Of a stretch of DNA of 20,940 nt, positions 7,778-15,956 are shown one piece after another. A program made the translations under genes and the position numbers. Position 1 is the first letter of the stretch; each line of letters starts with the position of its first letter. The notes below the pieces were generated by a model. That model ran no database searches, was not told the DNA's origin, and worked only from the letters and a program-made list of their open reading frames with translations. The DNA comes from Paulinella micropora (Eukaryota; Cercozoa; Imbricatea; Euglyphida): the NCBI GenBank assembly GCA_009731375.1, contig BJOX01000253.1, positions 736,714 to 757,653 on the forward strand, written 5' to 3'.

Positions 7778-8035
7778 TTATGGAGGGGCGGGCGGTGCTG
7801 GCGGGGCTGTGTGAATGCTTGATTTCATATGTCTTGCTTTGCTACTCCTATTTATTTCAACTCCGCACTCACACTTGAAAGGAGTCTTCTTCCAATTCCT
7901 TTTCTTTTCTTTTTTGATTTCTTTTGTTTCCTTATCATAATTAACTTTCCATTGATCATACTTTGGTTTTACTTTTTTATCGTAGTATTTTTTTTGCTTC
8001 TTCCATTGCTTGTTCTTGGTTTCTTCGTTTTCCAA
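7778..8035 (-). CDS. Cys/His zinc-finger protein, C-terminal part
   Basis: An 85-residue frame. The first 50 residues are very Lys-rich and probably bind nucleic acid. CECGVEINRSSKARH followed by MKSSIH gives a C-x-C ... H-x5-H zinc knuckle of a type common in small proteins of Polinton-like and large DNA viruses. The protein ends with an Ala-Pro-Pro repeat. The true start is probably at 8180, upstream of a homopolymer frame change. It lies upstream of the polymerase gene on the same strand, about 125 bp away. Function is unknown; regulatory or nucleic-acid binding is an inference. Confidence 0.6.
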   Translation of the reverse strand: MENEETKNKQWKKQKKYYDKKVKPKYDQWKVNYDKETKEIKKEKKRNWKKTPFKCECGVEINRSSKARHMKSSIHTAPPAPPAPP

Positions 8036-8180
8036 TACTAAAACTCTTACACATCGTTTGATTTCCTTCTATCCATTGAATTTTTACCATCTGTCTCTTT
8101 TCATTATTCTTTAACAAAATATATCGTTTTGAAATTGTAAATCTACTACTTGACTTTTTGTCAGTGTCGTCGTTTGTCAT
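7977..8180 (-). CDS. N-terminal part of the small zinc-finger protein
   Basis: A 67-residue reading frame with a compact segment, SKRYILLKNNEKRQMVKIQW through SFSIGKRRNQEQAMEEAKK. It resembles small AP2-like or DNA-binding modules of virus genomes (beta strands, a K-S-F-S turn, then an alanine/glutamate helix). It stops right after an A8 run (plus-strand T8, 7988-7995). One base fewer there would continue into the frame of the zinc-finger piece, so the two are probably one gene. The start at 8180 follows an AT-rich stretch. Confidence 0.5.
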   Translation of the reverse strand: MTNDDTDKKSSSRFTISKRYILLKNNEKRQMVKIQWIEGNQTMCKSFSIGKRRNQEQAMEEAKKILR

Positions 8181-8319
8181 CCTGTCTGTATCTTTATATT
8201 TTAACGGTATTATTTTAAATATTAAATTCTATTGCCATTTTGTCCCGTGCGGGCCGGCCGGGGTGTGTCTCTGTGTGGCGTGTATTGAAAAAGTGTGCCG
8301 AAGTGGCACTCTATACTAC
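8181..8319. other. Transition from virus-like block to microsatellite, no gene seen
   Basis: It starts AT-rich, then has a short GC-rich patch (GTGCGGGCCGGCCGGGG near 8247) and a 5-bp hairpin (GTGCC/GGCAC, 8295-8309). I looked for a terminal inverted repeat of the left element here and saw none matching elsewhere in the window. Confidence 0.5.
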
Positions 8320-8368
<49 letters not shown>

Positions 8369-9576
8369 CAGGCTGTCTGTCTGTCTGTCTGTCTGTCTGC
8401 CTGTCTGTCTGTCTGTCTGCCTGCCTGTCTGTCTGTCTGCCTGTCTGTCGATGTGTGTGCGTGTGTGTGTGTGTGTGTGTTTGTGTGTGTTTGTCTCTGT
8501 GTGTGTGTGTCAGATTGTGTCTCTCTGTCTGTCTGTCTGTCTTTCTGTCTCTCTGTCTCTCTGTCTATCTATGTGTGTGTGTGTGTCTATGTATGTCTAT
8601 GTATGTACATATGTATGTATGTATGTATGTATGTATTTATGTATGTATGTATGTATGTATGTATGTATGTATACATGTATGTATGTATACATGTATGTAT
8701 GTATGTATGTATGTATGTATGTATGTATGTATGTATGTACATTATGTATGTACGTACGTACATATGTACATATGTGTGTATGTATGTATGTTATGTCTAG
8801 TATGTATGTATGTATGTATGTATGTATGTATGCAGGCAGGCAGGCAGGCAGGCATGCATGCAAGTACTCATGCATGCATGTATGTATGTATGTATGTGTA
8901 TGTATGTATGCATGTATGTATGTATGCATTTATGTATGTATGTATGTACATATGCATGTATGCATGTATGTATGTATGTATGTATGTATGTATGTATGTA
9001 TGTATGTATGCATGCATGCATGCATGCATGCATGCATGCATGTATGTATGTATGTATGTATGTATGTATGTACGTATGTATGTATGTATGTATGTATGTG
9101 TGTGTGTGTTTATCTATGTATGTATGTATGTATGTATGTATGTATGTATGTATGTATGTGTATGTATGCGTGTATGCATGTATGCTATGTATGTATGTAT
9201 GTATGTATGTATACATGTGTATGTTTGTATGTGTGTATGTATGTATGTATGTATGTATATTTATGTATGTATGTATGTATGTATGTATGTATATGTATGT
9301 ATGTGTGTATGTATGTATGTATGTATGTATGTATGTATGCATGCATGCATGCATGCATGCATGCATGTATGTATGTATGTATGTATGTATGTATATATGT
9401 ACGTACGTATGTATGTATGTATGTATGTATGTATGTATGTATTTATGTATGTGTGTGTGTGTGTTGTATGTATTTATGTATGTCTGTATGTATTTATGTA
9501 TATATGTATGTATGTATGTGTGCATGTATGTATGTATGTATGTATGTATGTATGCATGTCTGTCTGTCTGTCTGTC

Positions 9577-9608
<32 letters not shown>

Positions 9609-9694
9609 TGTATGTATGTATGTGTATGTATGTATGTATGTATGTATGTATATATGTGCATGTATGTATATGTATGTATGTATATGTATGTATG

Positions 9695-9725
<31 letters not shown>

Positions 9726-10019
9726 GTGTATGTATGCATATGTATGTATGTATGTATATATATGTGTATGTATGTATGTATGTATGTATGTATGTGTGTA
9801 TGTGTGTCTATGTGTATGTATCTATGTCTGTATGTATGTATGTATGTATGTATGTATGCATGCATGTTTGTATGTCTGTATGTCTGTCTGTCTGTCTGTA
9901 TGTCTGTCTGTCTATATGTATGTATGTATGTATGTATATGTATGGTATGTATGTATATATGTATGTATGTATGCATGTATGCATGTATGTATGTATGCAT
10001 GTATGTATGTATGTATGTA

Positions 10020-10050
<31 letters not shown>

Positions 10051-10211
10051 ATGTATGTATGTATGTATGTATATATTTATGTATGTATATATATATGTAT
10101 GTATGCATGCATGTATGTATGTATGTATGTATGTATGTATGTATGTATGCATGTATGTATGTATGTATGCATGTCTGTATGTCTGTCTGTCTGTCTGTCT
10201 GTATGTATGTC

Positions 10212-10243
<32 letters not shown>

Positions 10244-10302
10244 TTTATATATGTACGTATGTATGTATGTATGTATGTATGTATGTATGTATGTATGTAT
10301 GC

Positions 10303-10335
<33 letters not shown>

Positions 10336-10389
10336 TGTATGTATGTATGTGTATGTATGCATGTCTGTATGTCTGTATGTCTGTCTGTA

Positions 10390-10420
<31 letters not shown>

Positions 10421-10532
10421 ATGTATGTCTATATGTATGTATGTATGTATGCATGTATGCATGCATGCATGCATGTATGTATGTATGTATGTAGTATGTA
10501 TGTATGTATGTCTGTCTGTCTGTATGTCTGTC

Positions 10533-10564
<32 letters not shown>

Positions 10565-10653
10565 TGTATGTATGTATGTATGTATATATGTATGTATGTA
10601 TGTATTCATATATGTACGTATGTATGTATGTATGTATGTATGTATGTATGTAT
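8320..10653. repeat. Mosaic tetranucleotide microsatellite (TGTC, TATG, TGCA units)
   Basis: About 2.3 kb of 4-base repeats. TGTC units dominate at 8320-8450, a TG-rich stretch follows, and TATG units run from about 8600 to 10653 with patches of GCAT (for example 9008-9041 and 9338-9366). From 9550 onward TGTC patches recur, each ending in CTATATG (9576, 9912, 10047, 10211, 10417, 10429, 10532), which suggests a decayed higher-order unit of roughly 115-340 bp. Because the unit is 4 bases and lacks stop words, long frames stay open on the plus strand; they are not genes. Confidence 0.95.
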
Positions 10654-10787
10654 TCCATGCCATACCATACAATACGATATCACACCATACCTTATACCAT
10701 ACATACATACATACATACATTACCATATCACACCATACATACATGCATACATGCATACATACATACATACATACATACATACATACT
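10654..10787. repeat. Strand switch of the microsatellite (TATG to CATA)
   Basis: TATG units end at 10653. After about 45 bases of degenerate CCATAC-type sequence, CATA units follow from about 10697 to 10787. The two halves are inverted relative to each other and could form a long fold-back. It may reflect a real inversion or a join in the assembly. Confidence 0.8.
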
Positions 10788-12010
10788 ACGTGACATATAT
10801 CCATAAAAATTTTCTGATGTGATTGAGTAAGATATTTTAATAAACTCAAATTTTACTTATTTCTTTTTTTTGCGGGGGGAAAGTTGGAAACAAAAGGAAT
10901 GGATTACCAGGTGTACGGATAGGTGTAGATTGCTGGGGATACAAAAATGAAGATTGTGGAAGATGCGAAGATAGCAAAGGTAGCAGGGGTTGCCCAGCCT
11001 AAAGACACAAAGAACTTTTCATGATCCTCACGCAGTTCATCATTGCGAGGAGTCTCCAGCAGCAAAACTGTTGGAACCTAGTTTCAATGTGCATATTAAC
11101 TTCAATATAATGTTTTAAATGTAAATTCAAAGTTTAGCAGTGTTTTGTAAAGGTATAAAGTTTAATACAATGAAATAGAAAAGTTATTTGAAGCAAAATA
11201 AATTCAATTTACATTTCAGTTTCAATGGTTGCTGGTCCACGACTTGTCCTGCTACGGCAGCGGGAGCAAAGTTCCATTCGAGTGCATGACGTTCAGAGAC
11301 AGAAGTATTCCAGGAATATTTCAAAAGTCTTTGGCATGAAGTCAGACAACGTTCTTTCTTTTGGGCTGTTCGACATAGCGACTGCTATTAATAAAATACA
11401 ATAGATATACTTTAAATACCGTCCGCATTATACTATGATTAATAGCTATATGCTTTAAGTAAGCATACAATGACTGAAATTATGACTCTATTCCTTTTAT
11501 ATTACTCAAGTTGAATATAAGGAAACAATATATCCTTAAATATTCTAAGCGAGTCGTCTCAACAAGGAAACGCTCATGACTCAAAGAAACTAATTTACAT
11601 TTCGAGTCAAACAAAAATATTTTTAGTCATTGTTTATTAAAAGTCTAAAAGAATTTTTATTAATAATGAAATGCTGACTATATTTAATTGTGAAACTAAC
11701 TTGAGCAACTAGGACTCGAAAACCACAGTTGACGAGTGTCAAAGGTATTGTAATGATCAAATAGAAAGTTAATTAAAAATCAAGCCCCCCCCCCCTCAAA
11801 AAAAAACAAAAAAAAAACAATGCTACTGCATGATCCGATTTCTGGCTGATTTGAAATCAATATTAATTATAATTACTTTTGCAACAAAAAAGACATATTG
11901 TACATGGTGACAGATATATATACACACATACATTTACACATACAACCGTTGAACTATAACATATAAGCAATAACATCATTTCAAGTGAAACTATTACATA
12001 CTGGCCATGT
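10788..12010. other. AT-rich region without recognisable genes
   Basis: No open frame of credible coding character is seen on either strand. A C11 run (11785-11795) followed by A-rich tracts (11798-11820) could be a retroposon-like tail or simple repeat expansion. The rest looks like ordinary intergenic or intronic nuclear sequence. Confidence 0.6.
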
Positions 12011-12155
12011 CATACATACATACATACATACATACATACACGCATACAGTACATACAGTTGGCATCACTGACTGATATCACATACATGCATACATACATA
12101 CATACAGTACATACATACATACATACATACATGCATACATGCATACACAGATACA

Positions 12156-12186
<31 letters not shown>

Positions 12187-12349
12187 GTGTCACTAAAACG
12201 TACGTGCGTACATACGTTCATACGTACATACATACCGTGCATACGTACATACATGCATGCATGTATACATACATACATACATACATACATACATACATAC
12301 ATACATGCATACATACATACATACGGACAGACATACACATACATACATA
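12011..12349. repeat. CATA microsatellite, reversed sense relative to the main array
   Basis: Interrupted CATA/CATG units with several degenerate blocks (around 12040-12080 and 12185-12250). The sense is the same as at 10697-10787 and opposite to the 8.6-10.65 kb array. Confidence 0.9.
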
Positions 12350-12382
12350 AATTTAAAAAAATTATCGATAGGCCTGATAAAA

Positions 12383-12457
12383 CAAATGCCAATTTGCCCG
12401 GGGTGGGATAATCTATTGCCTTTTTGTTCCGGCCCGCGCAGGGCAAAATGGCATTTG
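12383..12457. repeat. 17-bp inverted repeat at the AT-to-GC transition
   Basis: Arm 12383-12399 (CAAATGCCAATTTGCCC) is the reverse complement of 12441-12457 with one mismatch (16 of 17), around a 41-base loop. It lies just past the last microsatellite, where the sequence becomes GC-rich. It may mark an element edge or a cruciform. No target duplication was identified. Confidence 0.55.
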
Positions 12458-12500
12458 CTATCCACAAGTACAACTATGTGGCAAACACAAGTTTGCCCGG

Positions 12501-12612
12501 CTACGTGTCGGTTAACCGCGACCGTTACGTCCATATCCCGACGTAGCAGCTACGTACCGGTTAACCCTAGCAGTTACATCGATAGACGTAGCTGTTACGT
12601 GGAGGGCTACGT
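12501..12612. repeat. Cluster of TACGT/ACGTA motifs
   Basis: Seven TACGT or ACGTA words occur in about 110 bases (12502, 12526, 12541, 12551, 12586, 12596, 12608). They include a palindrome ACGTAG-CAG-CTACGT (12541-12555) and two GGTTAACC-type words. The spacing suggests binding sites for a regulator, or decayed tandem repeats. No gene lies within 300 bp. Confidence 0.5.
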
Positions 12613-12770
12613 CAGGTGGCGCCAGGTGGCAGGAAACACCTGATTTTTCCGGTGGCAGGATTCTAGAATTTCTAAAAAGCCAAACTTTGCGGCTTTCCCC
12701 TGCAAATTTGGCTGGTCATTTCAAGTCGGGGAAAGTGGCATTCGACCGTTCAGGACACGCGCTATCCGAA

Positions 12771-12780
12771 TATATAATAA
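12771..12780 (+). promoter_or_regulatory. TATA-like element upstream of the protease-like gene
   Basis: TATATAATAA stands out in otherwise GC-rich sequence, about 150 bp before the ATG at 12930. The interval is long but within range of a eukaryotic or viral 5' leader. Evidence is position and composition only. Confidence 0.3.
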
Positions 12781-12929
12781 TCACTTTTCTGGTGGGCGGT
12801 GGCACCTGACCCCCACCCACAAGCGCGGGTCCACTTATTTTTTGGATTAATACCAGCCACAAATTTTTTTTCACAAAAAACCGACGATTTACTAAACGCT
12901 AAACCCTTGCAGTTTCTGATCTCGCATGC

Positions 12930-14102
12930 ATGTCTATGTTACTCAGAGTTGTTGATGCTATTGTTTCAGCCAGTGCCGCATCTAAGGGAAGCTCGGTAGA
13001 GAGTTTAGCTCCTGCCGAGCAGACCGAACGAACGGCACTGAGCAAAGAATGCGAGGAAGACGGTAGTTCCACGGCAGGCTCGGCAGAGAGTCTAGCTCCT
13101 GTCCGACAGGCCGCGCAACTGCTGGAGTCCTTGCAAAGCAGCAACGGTGATGATGACAAGACAGCTGCGAGTGTGGCTACTGCAAAGCAAACCAAACGAC
13201 TTATGATGGAAAGCAGTGACGATGAGGATGGCTGCGGCCACTCTGCTGCCAAAGCAGATACTCTGCCGTACGGGTCGGACGACGACCACACCGAGTCTGG
13301 TTCGGACCGTGGTGACGGCTGGTCTGCACTCAACACAACCAACAGAGAGTACACGTTTATCACCTTCGACCCCTGGTTCGTACACCACGCAAAGGGGGAG
13401 ATCATATTGGGTGTGAAGTCTGAGCGCAAAGACGTAGACAAGGCGCAATGTGACCAGATTGCGAGGAAGATAGATGACTTTCTCAGTGAGCACTCAGGGC
13501 GCGCGTTAGACATGCGAGAGAGGCACCTCAAGGCCGCGATCTTGGCGGGCGAGAAGAGAATGAAGATGTACCTGGAACTCAAGGCACAACTGAAGAGAGA
13601 GCCTACCGACGCCGAGCGGCAGTTGGCGGGGGCGTACGCAGAAGCTTATTATCCGCAAGACGGCAAGGGAGACGTGCCACTTGGCACAGGAAAGGTTCTA
13701 CAGGAGCAGGGCAGCGGCAACAGAGACTGTGTGACACACGCGTTCTTGAACTTGCTGCCGTCGGCGTCTAGTAAGAAATCTGGCTATCGCAGGCGCCTCG
13801 TCCGCAGCCTGCATACTGCTTCTCTCAGTTCTTTCTGCCACGAAGACGCGAAGGATTACTGGTACGTCGACGCAGACGGCGTCGTTTGGCAGCCACGCCT
13901 GCTTAAGAGCGCCTCTTTCAACGACATCGCCCGCCGCCGTGTACGCGGGGACCTGCTTGTGGCGTGTGATGGACACTGCGTCGCGGTCCGCAAGAACAAG
14001 ATCCTCAACGCCGGTTCCAAGCGGGAGATGCCACTGACGCGCGCGAACCTCATCAGCGTCGGGATCAAGGGAGGGTATCACATCGAGGTCGCTAGGTTGT
14101 AG
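12930..14102 (+). CDS. Acidic protein with papain-like Cys-His-Asn domain (putative cysteine protease)
   Basis: A 390-residue protein of unknown family. Residues 1-135 are Ser/Glu/Asp-rich and probably disordered, with an in-frame duplication (SVESLAPAEQT and SAESLAPVRQA, 29 codons apart). Residues 175-240 are charged and helical. The C-terminal 130 residues contain NRDCVTHAFLNLL with Cys267, then DGHCVAVRKNKILNAG with His349 and Asn360. Cys before a helix, then His on a strand, then Asn/Asp, is the order seen in papain-fold peptidases such as OTU and C39-like enzymes. It could act in polyprotein processing or ubiquitin removal, but neither is shown. Start choice: a second Met lies two codons on. 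The gene is intact, intron-free and GC-rich, like the replication gene downstream. Confidence 0.6.
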   Translation: MSMLLRVVDAIVSASAASKGSSVESLAPAEQTERTALSKECEEDGSSTAGSAESLAPVRQAAQLLESLQSSNGDDDKTAASVATAKQTKRLMMESSDDEDGCGHSAAKADTLPYGSDDDHTESGSDRGDGWSALNTTNREYTFITFDPWFVHHAKGEIILGVKSERKDVDKAQCDQIARKIDDFLSEHSGRALDMRERHLKAAILAGEKRMKMYLELKAQLKREPTDAERQLAGAYAEAYYPQDGKGDVPLGTGKVLQEQGSGNRDCVTHAFLNLLPSASSKKSGYRRRLVRSLHTASLSSFCHEDAKDYWYVDADGVVWQPRLLKSASFNDIARRRVRGDLLVACDGHCVAVRKNKILNAGSKREMPLTRANLISVGIKGGYHIEVARL

Positions 14103-14124
14103 ACATTTTTTCTGTCGTTGGATT

Positions 14125-14178
14125 ATTAAAAGTACATGTCTGTCTGGTTTACATACTTTTGTGTGTGTGCGTGTGTGA
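14125..14178 (+). terminator. Poly(A) signal and GT-rich downstream element
   Basis: ATTAAA at 14125-14130 lies about 23 bases after the stop of the protease-like gene. It is followed about 27 bases later by a TGTGTGTGCGTGTGTG-type tract, the usual arrangement of a eukaryotic cleavage and polyadenylation site. Confidence 0.55.
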
Positions 14179-14299
14179 CTGTGCAATACAGCTTGTACCG
14201 GGCAGTGCAGAGAACTGAACGTGCCCGAGGTAAGTACATTTTGTTAAAGAACACCCGTCACTAATAGCACAGAAAACTTCCCGTGAAATCTCACAGTCT

Positions 14300-15448
14300 G
14301 GAACTTTCGTCAGAAATTAGCTTGTATAGAGGCGGATTTTTGACGAAAGTTCCAGCATTCCGTTTTCCCGGGGAAACGGGGGAAAAAGGAAGAGGAGGGG
14401 GGGGGAGGGGAGGTTGCCGCCTAACTGATCAGCGGCGGTCTCCACTTAGCAGTCTTGCGATGGGTGCACTTCCTCCCTCCCTTCCCTCTCCCTTGTTTCC
14501 CCGGGAAATCTCACAGTCTGGAACTTTCGTCAGAAATTAGCTTGTATAGAGGCGGATTTTTGACGAAAGTTCCGCCACTGAACAGTCTGGCGCCGGGTGC
14601 CACCCCCCCCCCTTCCCCCCCCTTCCCTCCATTTTTGTTTCCCCGGGAAATCTCACGGTCTGGAACTTTCGTCAGAAATTAGCTTGTATAGGGGCTGATT
14701 TGTGACGAAAGTTCCGCGATCCGGTGAATTTTGGTGGCTGGTGCCACTTCCCGGGAAATCTCACTGTCTGGAACTTTCGTCGGAAATTAGCTTGTATAGA
14801 GGCTGATTTGTGACGAAAGTTCCGGAATCCGGGAAATCTGCCTGGTTCAGTGGCGGGCTGATGACAAAAGGTTCGCCATTGGACCGTTTTGCGGCGACTT
14901 CCTCTCGCCTCCTTCCCTCTCTCCCTTTTCCCCGTGAAATCTCACTGTCTGGAACTTTCGTCAGAAATTAGCTTGTATAGAGGCGGATTTGTGACGAAAG
15001 TTCCGGAATCCGGGAAATCAGCCTGGTTCAGTGGCGTGTGCACTTCCCTCCTCCCTTCCCTCTCTCCTTTTCCCCGTGAAATCGGCCTGGTCTGGAACTT
15101 TCGTCAGAAATTAGCTTGTATAGGGGCGGATTTGTGACGAAAGTTCCGGAATCCGGGAAATCGGCCGGGTCTGGAACTTTCGTCAGAAATTAGCTTGTAT
15201 AGAGGCGGATTTGTGACGAAAGTTCCGGAATCCGGGAAATCAGCCTGGTTCAGTGGCGTGTGCACTTCCCTCCTCCCTTCCCTCTCTCCTTTTCCCCGTG
15301 AAATCGGCCTGGTCTGGAACTTTCGTCAGAAATTAGCTTGTATAGGGGCGGATTTGTGACGAAAGTTCCGGAATCCGGGAAATCGGCCGGGTCTGGAACT
15401 TTCGTCAGAAATTAGCTTGTATAGGGGCGGATTTGTGACGAAAGTTCC
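14300..15448. repeat. Nine copies of a 54-bp palindromic repeat
   Basis: Each copy has perfect 12-bp inverted arms (GGAACTTTCGTC ... GACGAAAGTTCC) around a conserved 30-base centre containing AAATTAGCTTGTATAG. Copies: 14300-14353, 14520-14573, 14662-14715, 14770-14823, 14951-15004, 15094-15147, 15173-15226, 15316-15369, 15395-15448. The centre varies at few positions (AGAGGC or AGGGGC; GGAT or TGAT), so it is conserved beyond what a hairpin needs. Copies 5-9 sit in a higher-order tandem unit of 222 bp. Most are preceded by a GTGAAATC or GGGAAATC box; the spacers are pyrimidine-rich. The array lies just upstream of the polymerase-helicase gene and may be an origin with iterated binding sites, a transcription control array, or a terminal-type repeat. 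Confidence 0.95.
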
Positions 15449-15809
15449 GGAAGGCAGGTTGGGGTGCTTTAGCAGCAGGGGTTGTGGGGGTTGCGGGGGC
15501 TGAGCAGCAAAAGGCTGCGGTGGTGGTGGGAGGAGAGAGGGAGGGGAGGGGGAGCGCCCCGGGTCGGCGACCTTTGTTCCAGGGGGGGGGGATTTGCGGG
15601 AAAATTTCGCTAAAAATTTTCGATAGGCTTGAGAGGGGACAAAAAGGCAATGGCCACTTTCCGGCCGGGCGAGTGTGACGTGGCGGTTTCGTCGTCGTGA
15701 CCAGACCACTTTCCTTGAGTTTTTGCTCAAGGGAAATGGTAGCAGCCGGAACTAGGCCCTTGCCAATTTTGCTCCCGCCACAAAATGAGGACAGATCCCC
15801 GGAAATTTA
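15449..15809. other. GC-rich leader region with G-run tract, no gene
   Basis: G runs at 15527-15556 (GGG, GGG, GGGG, GGGGG, closely spaced) and a G9-10 run near 15581-15590 could form G-quadruplexes on the plus strand. Frames open here on the minus strand translate the palindromic repeats and are not credible genes. Confidence 0.5.
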
Positions 15810-15898
15810 CCGCGCCGCAAACAAAGGGAAATTCTTGCGAAACTTTTGCTTTTTTTGCCGCGCCGCAAACCAGGGGAAATTTTCGCGAAACTTTTGCT
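15810..15898 (+). promoter_or_regulatory. Two 41-bp direct repeats before the polymerase-helicase gene
   Basis: CCGCGCCGCAAAC starts both units (15810-15850 and 15858-15898, period 48), and both end in GCGAAACTTTTGCT. The second contains the exact palindrome TTTCGCGAAA (15881-15890), which resembles E2F-type sites. The pair ends about 58 bp before the ATG at 15957, a natural place for promoter control. Confidence 0.5.
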
Positions 15899-15956
15899 TG
15901 GCGAATTCTGTGTGGAATTTTGCGACAAATTTTCTGACTGGCCAAATTTTTATTGA

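Noticed and set aside
8158-10822. Very long open frames (up to 832 codons) on the plus strand and many on the minus strand
   Set aside because: They translate a 4-base repeat into Cys-Met-Tyr-Val or Tyr-Ile-His-Thr cycles. The unit contains no stop words in any plus-strand frame, so openness carries no coding signal.
12139-12473. Open frames on both strands across the CATA array
   Set aside because: Microsatellite translation only.
14283-15137. Short plus-strand frames repeating the peptide SHSLELSSEISLYRGGF
   Set aside because: They translate the 54-bp palindromes. Copies fall in different frames with stops between, so there is no continuous protein.
14300-15448. CRISPR array
   Set aside because: Repeats are 54 bp with perfect arms, spacing is irregular (25 to 166 bases), spacers are themselves repeated, and no cas genes are present.
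15326-15730. Minus-strand 134-codon frame rich in Pro
   Set aside because: It reads through two palindrome copies and the G-rich tract, and has no protein-like sequence outside the repeats.
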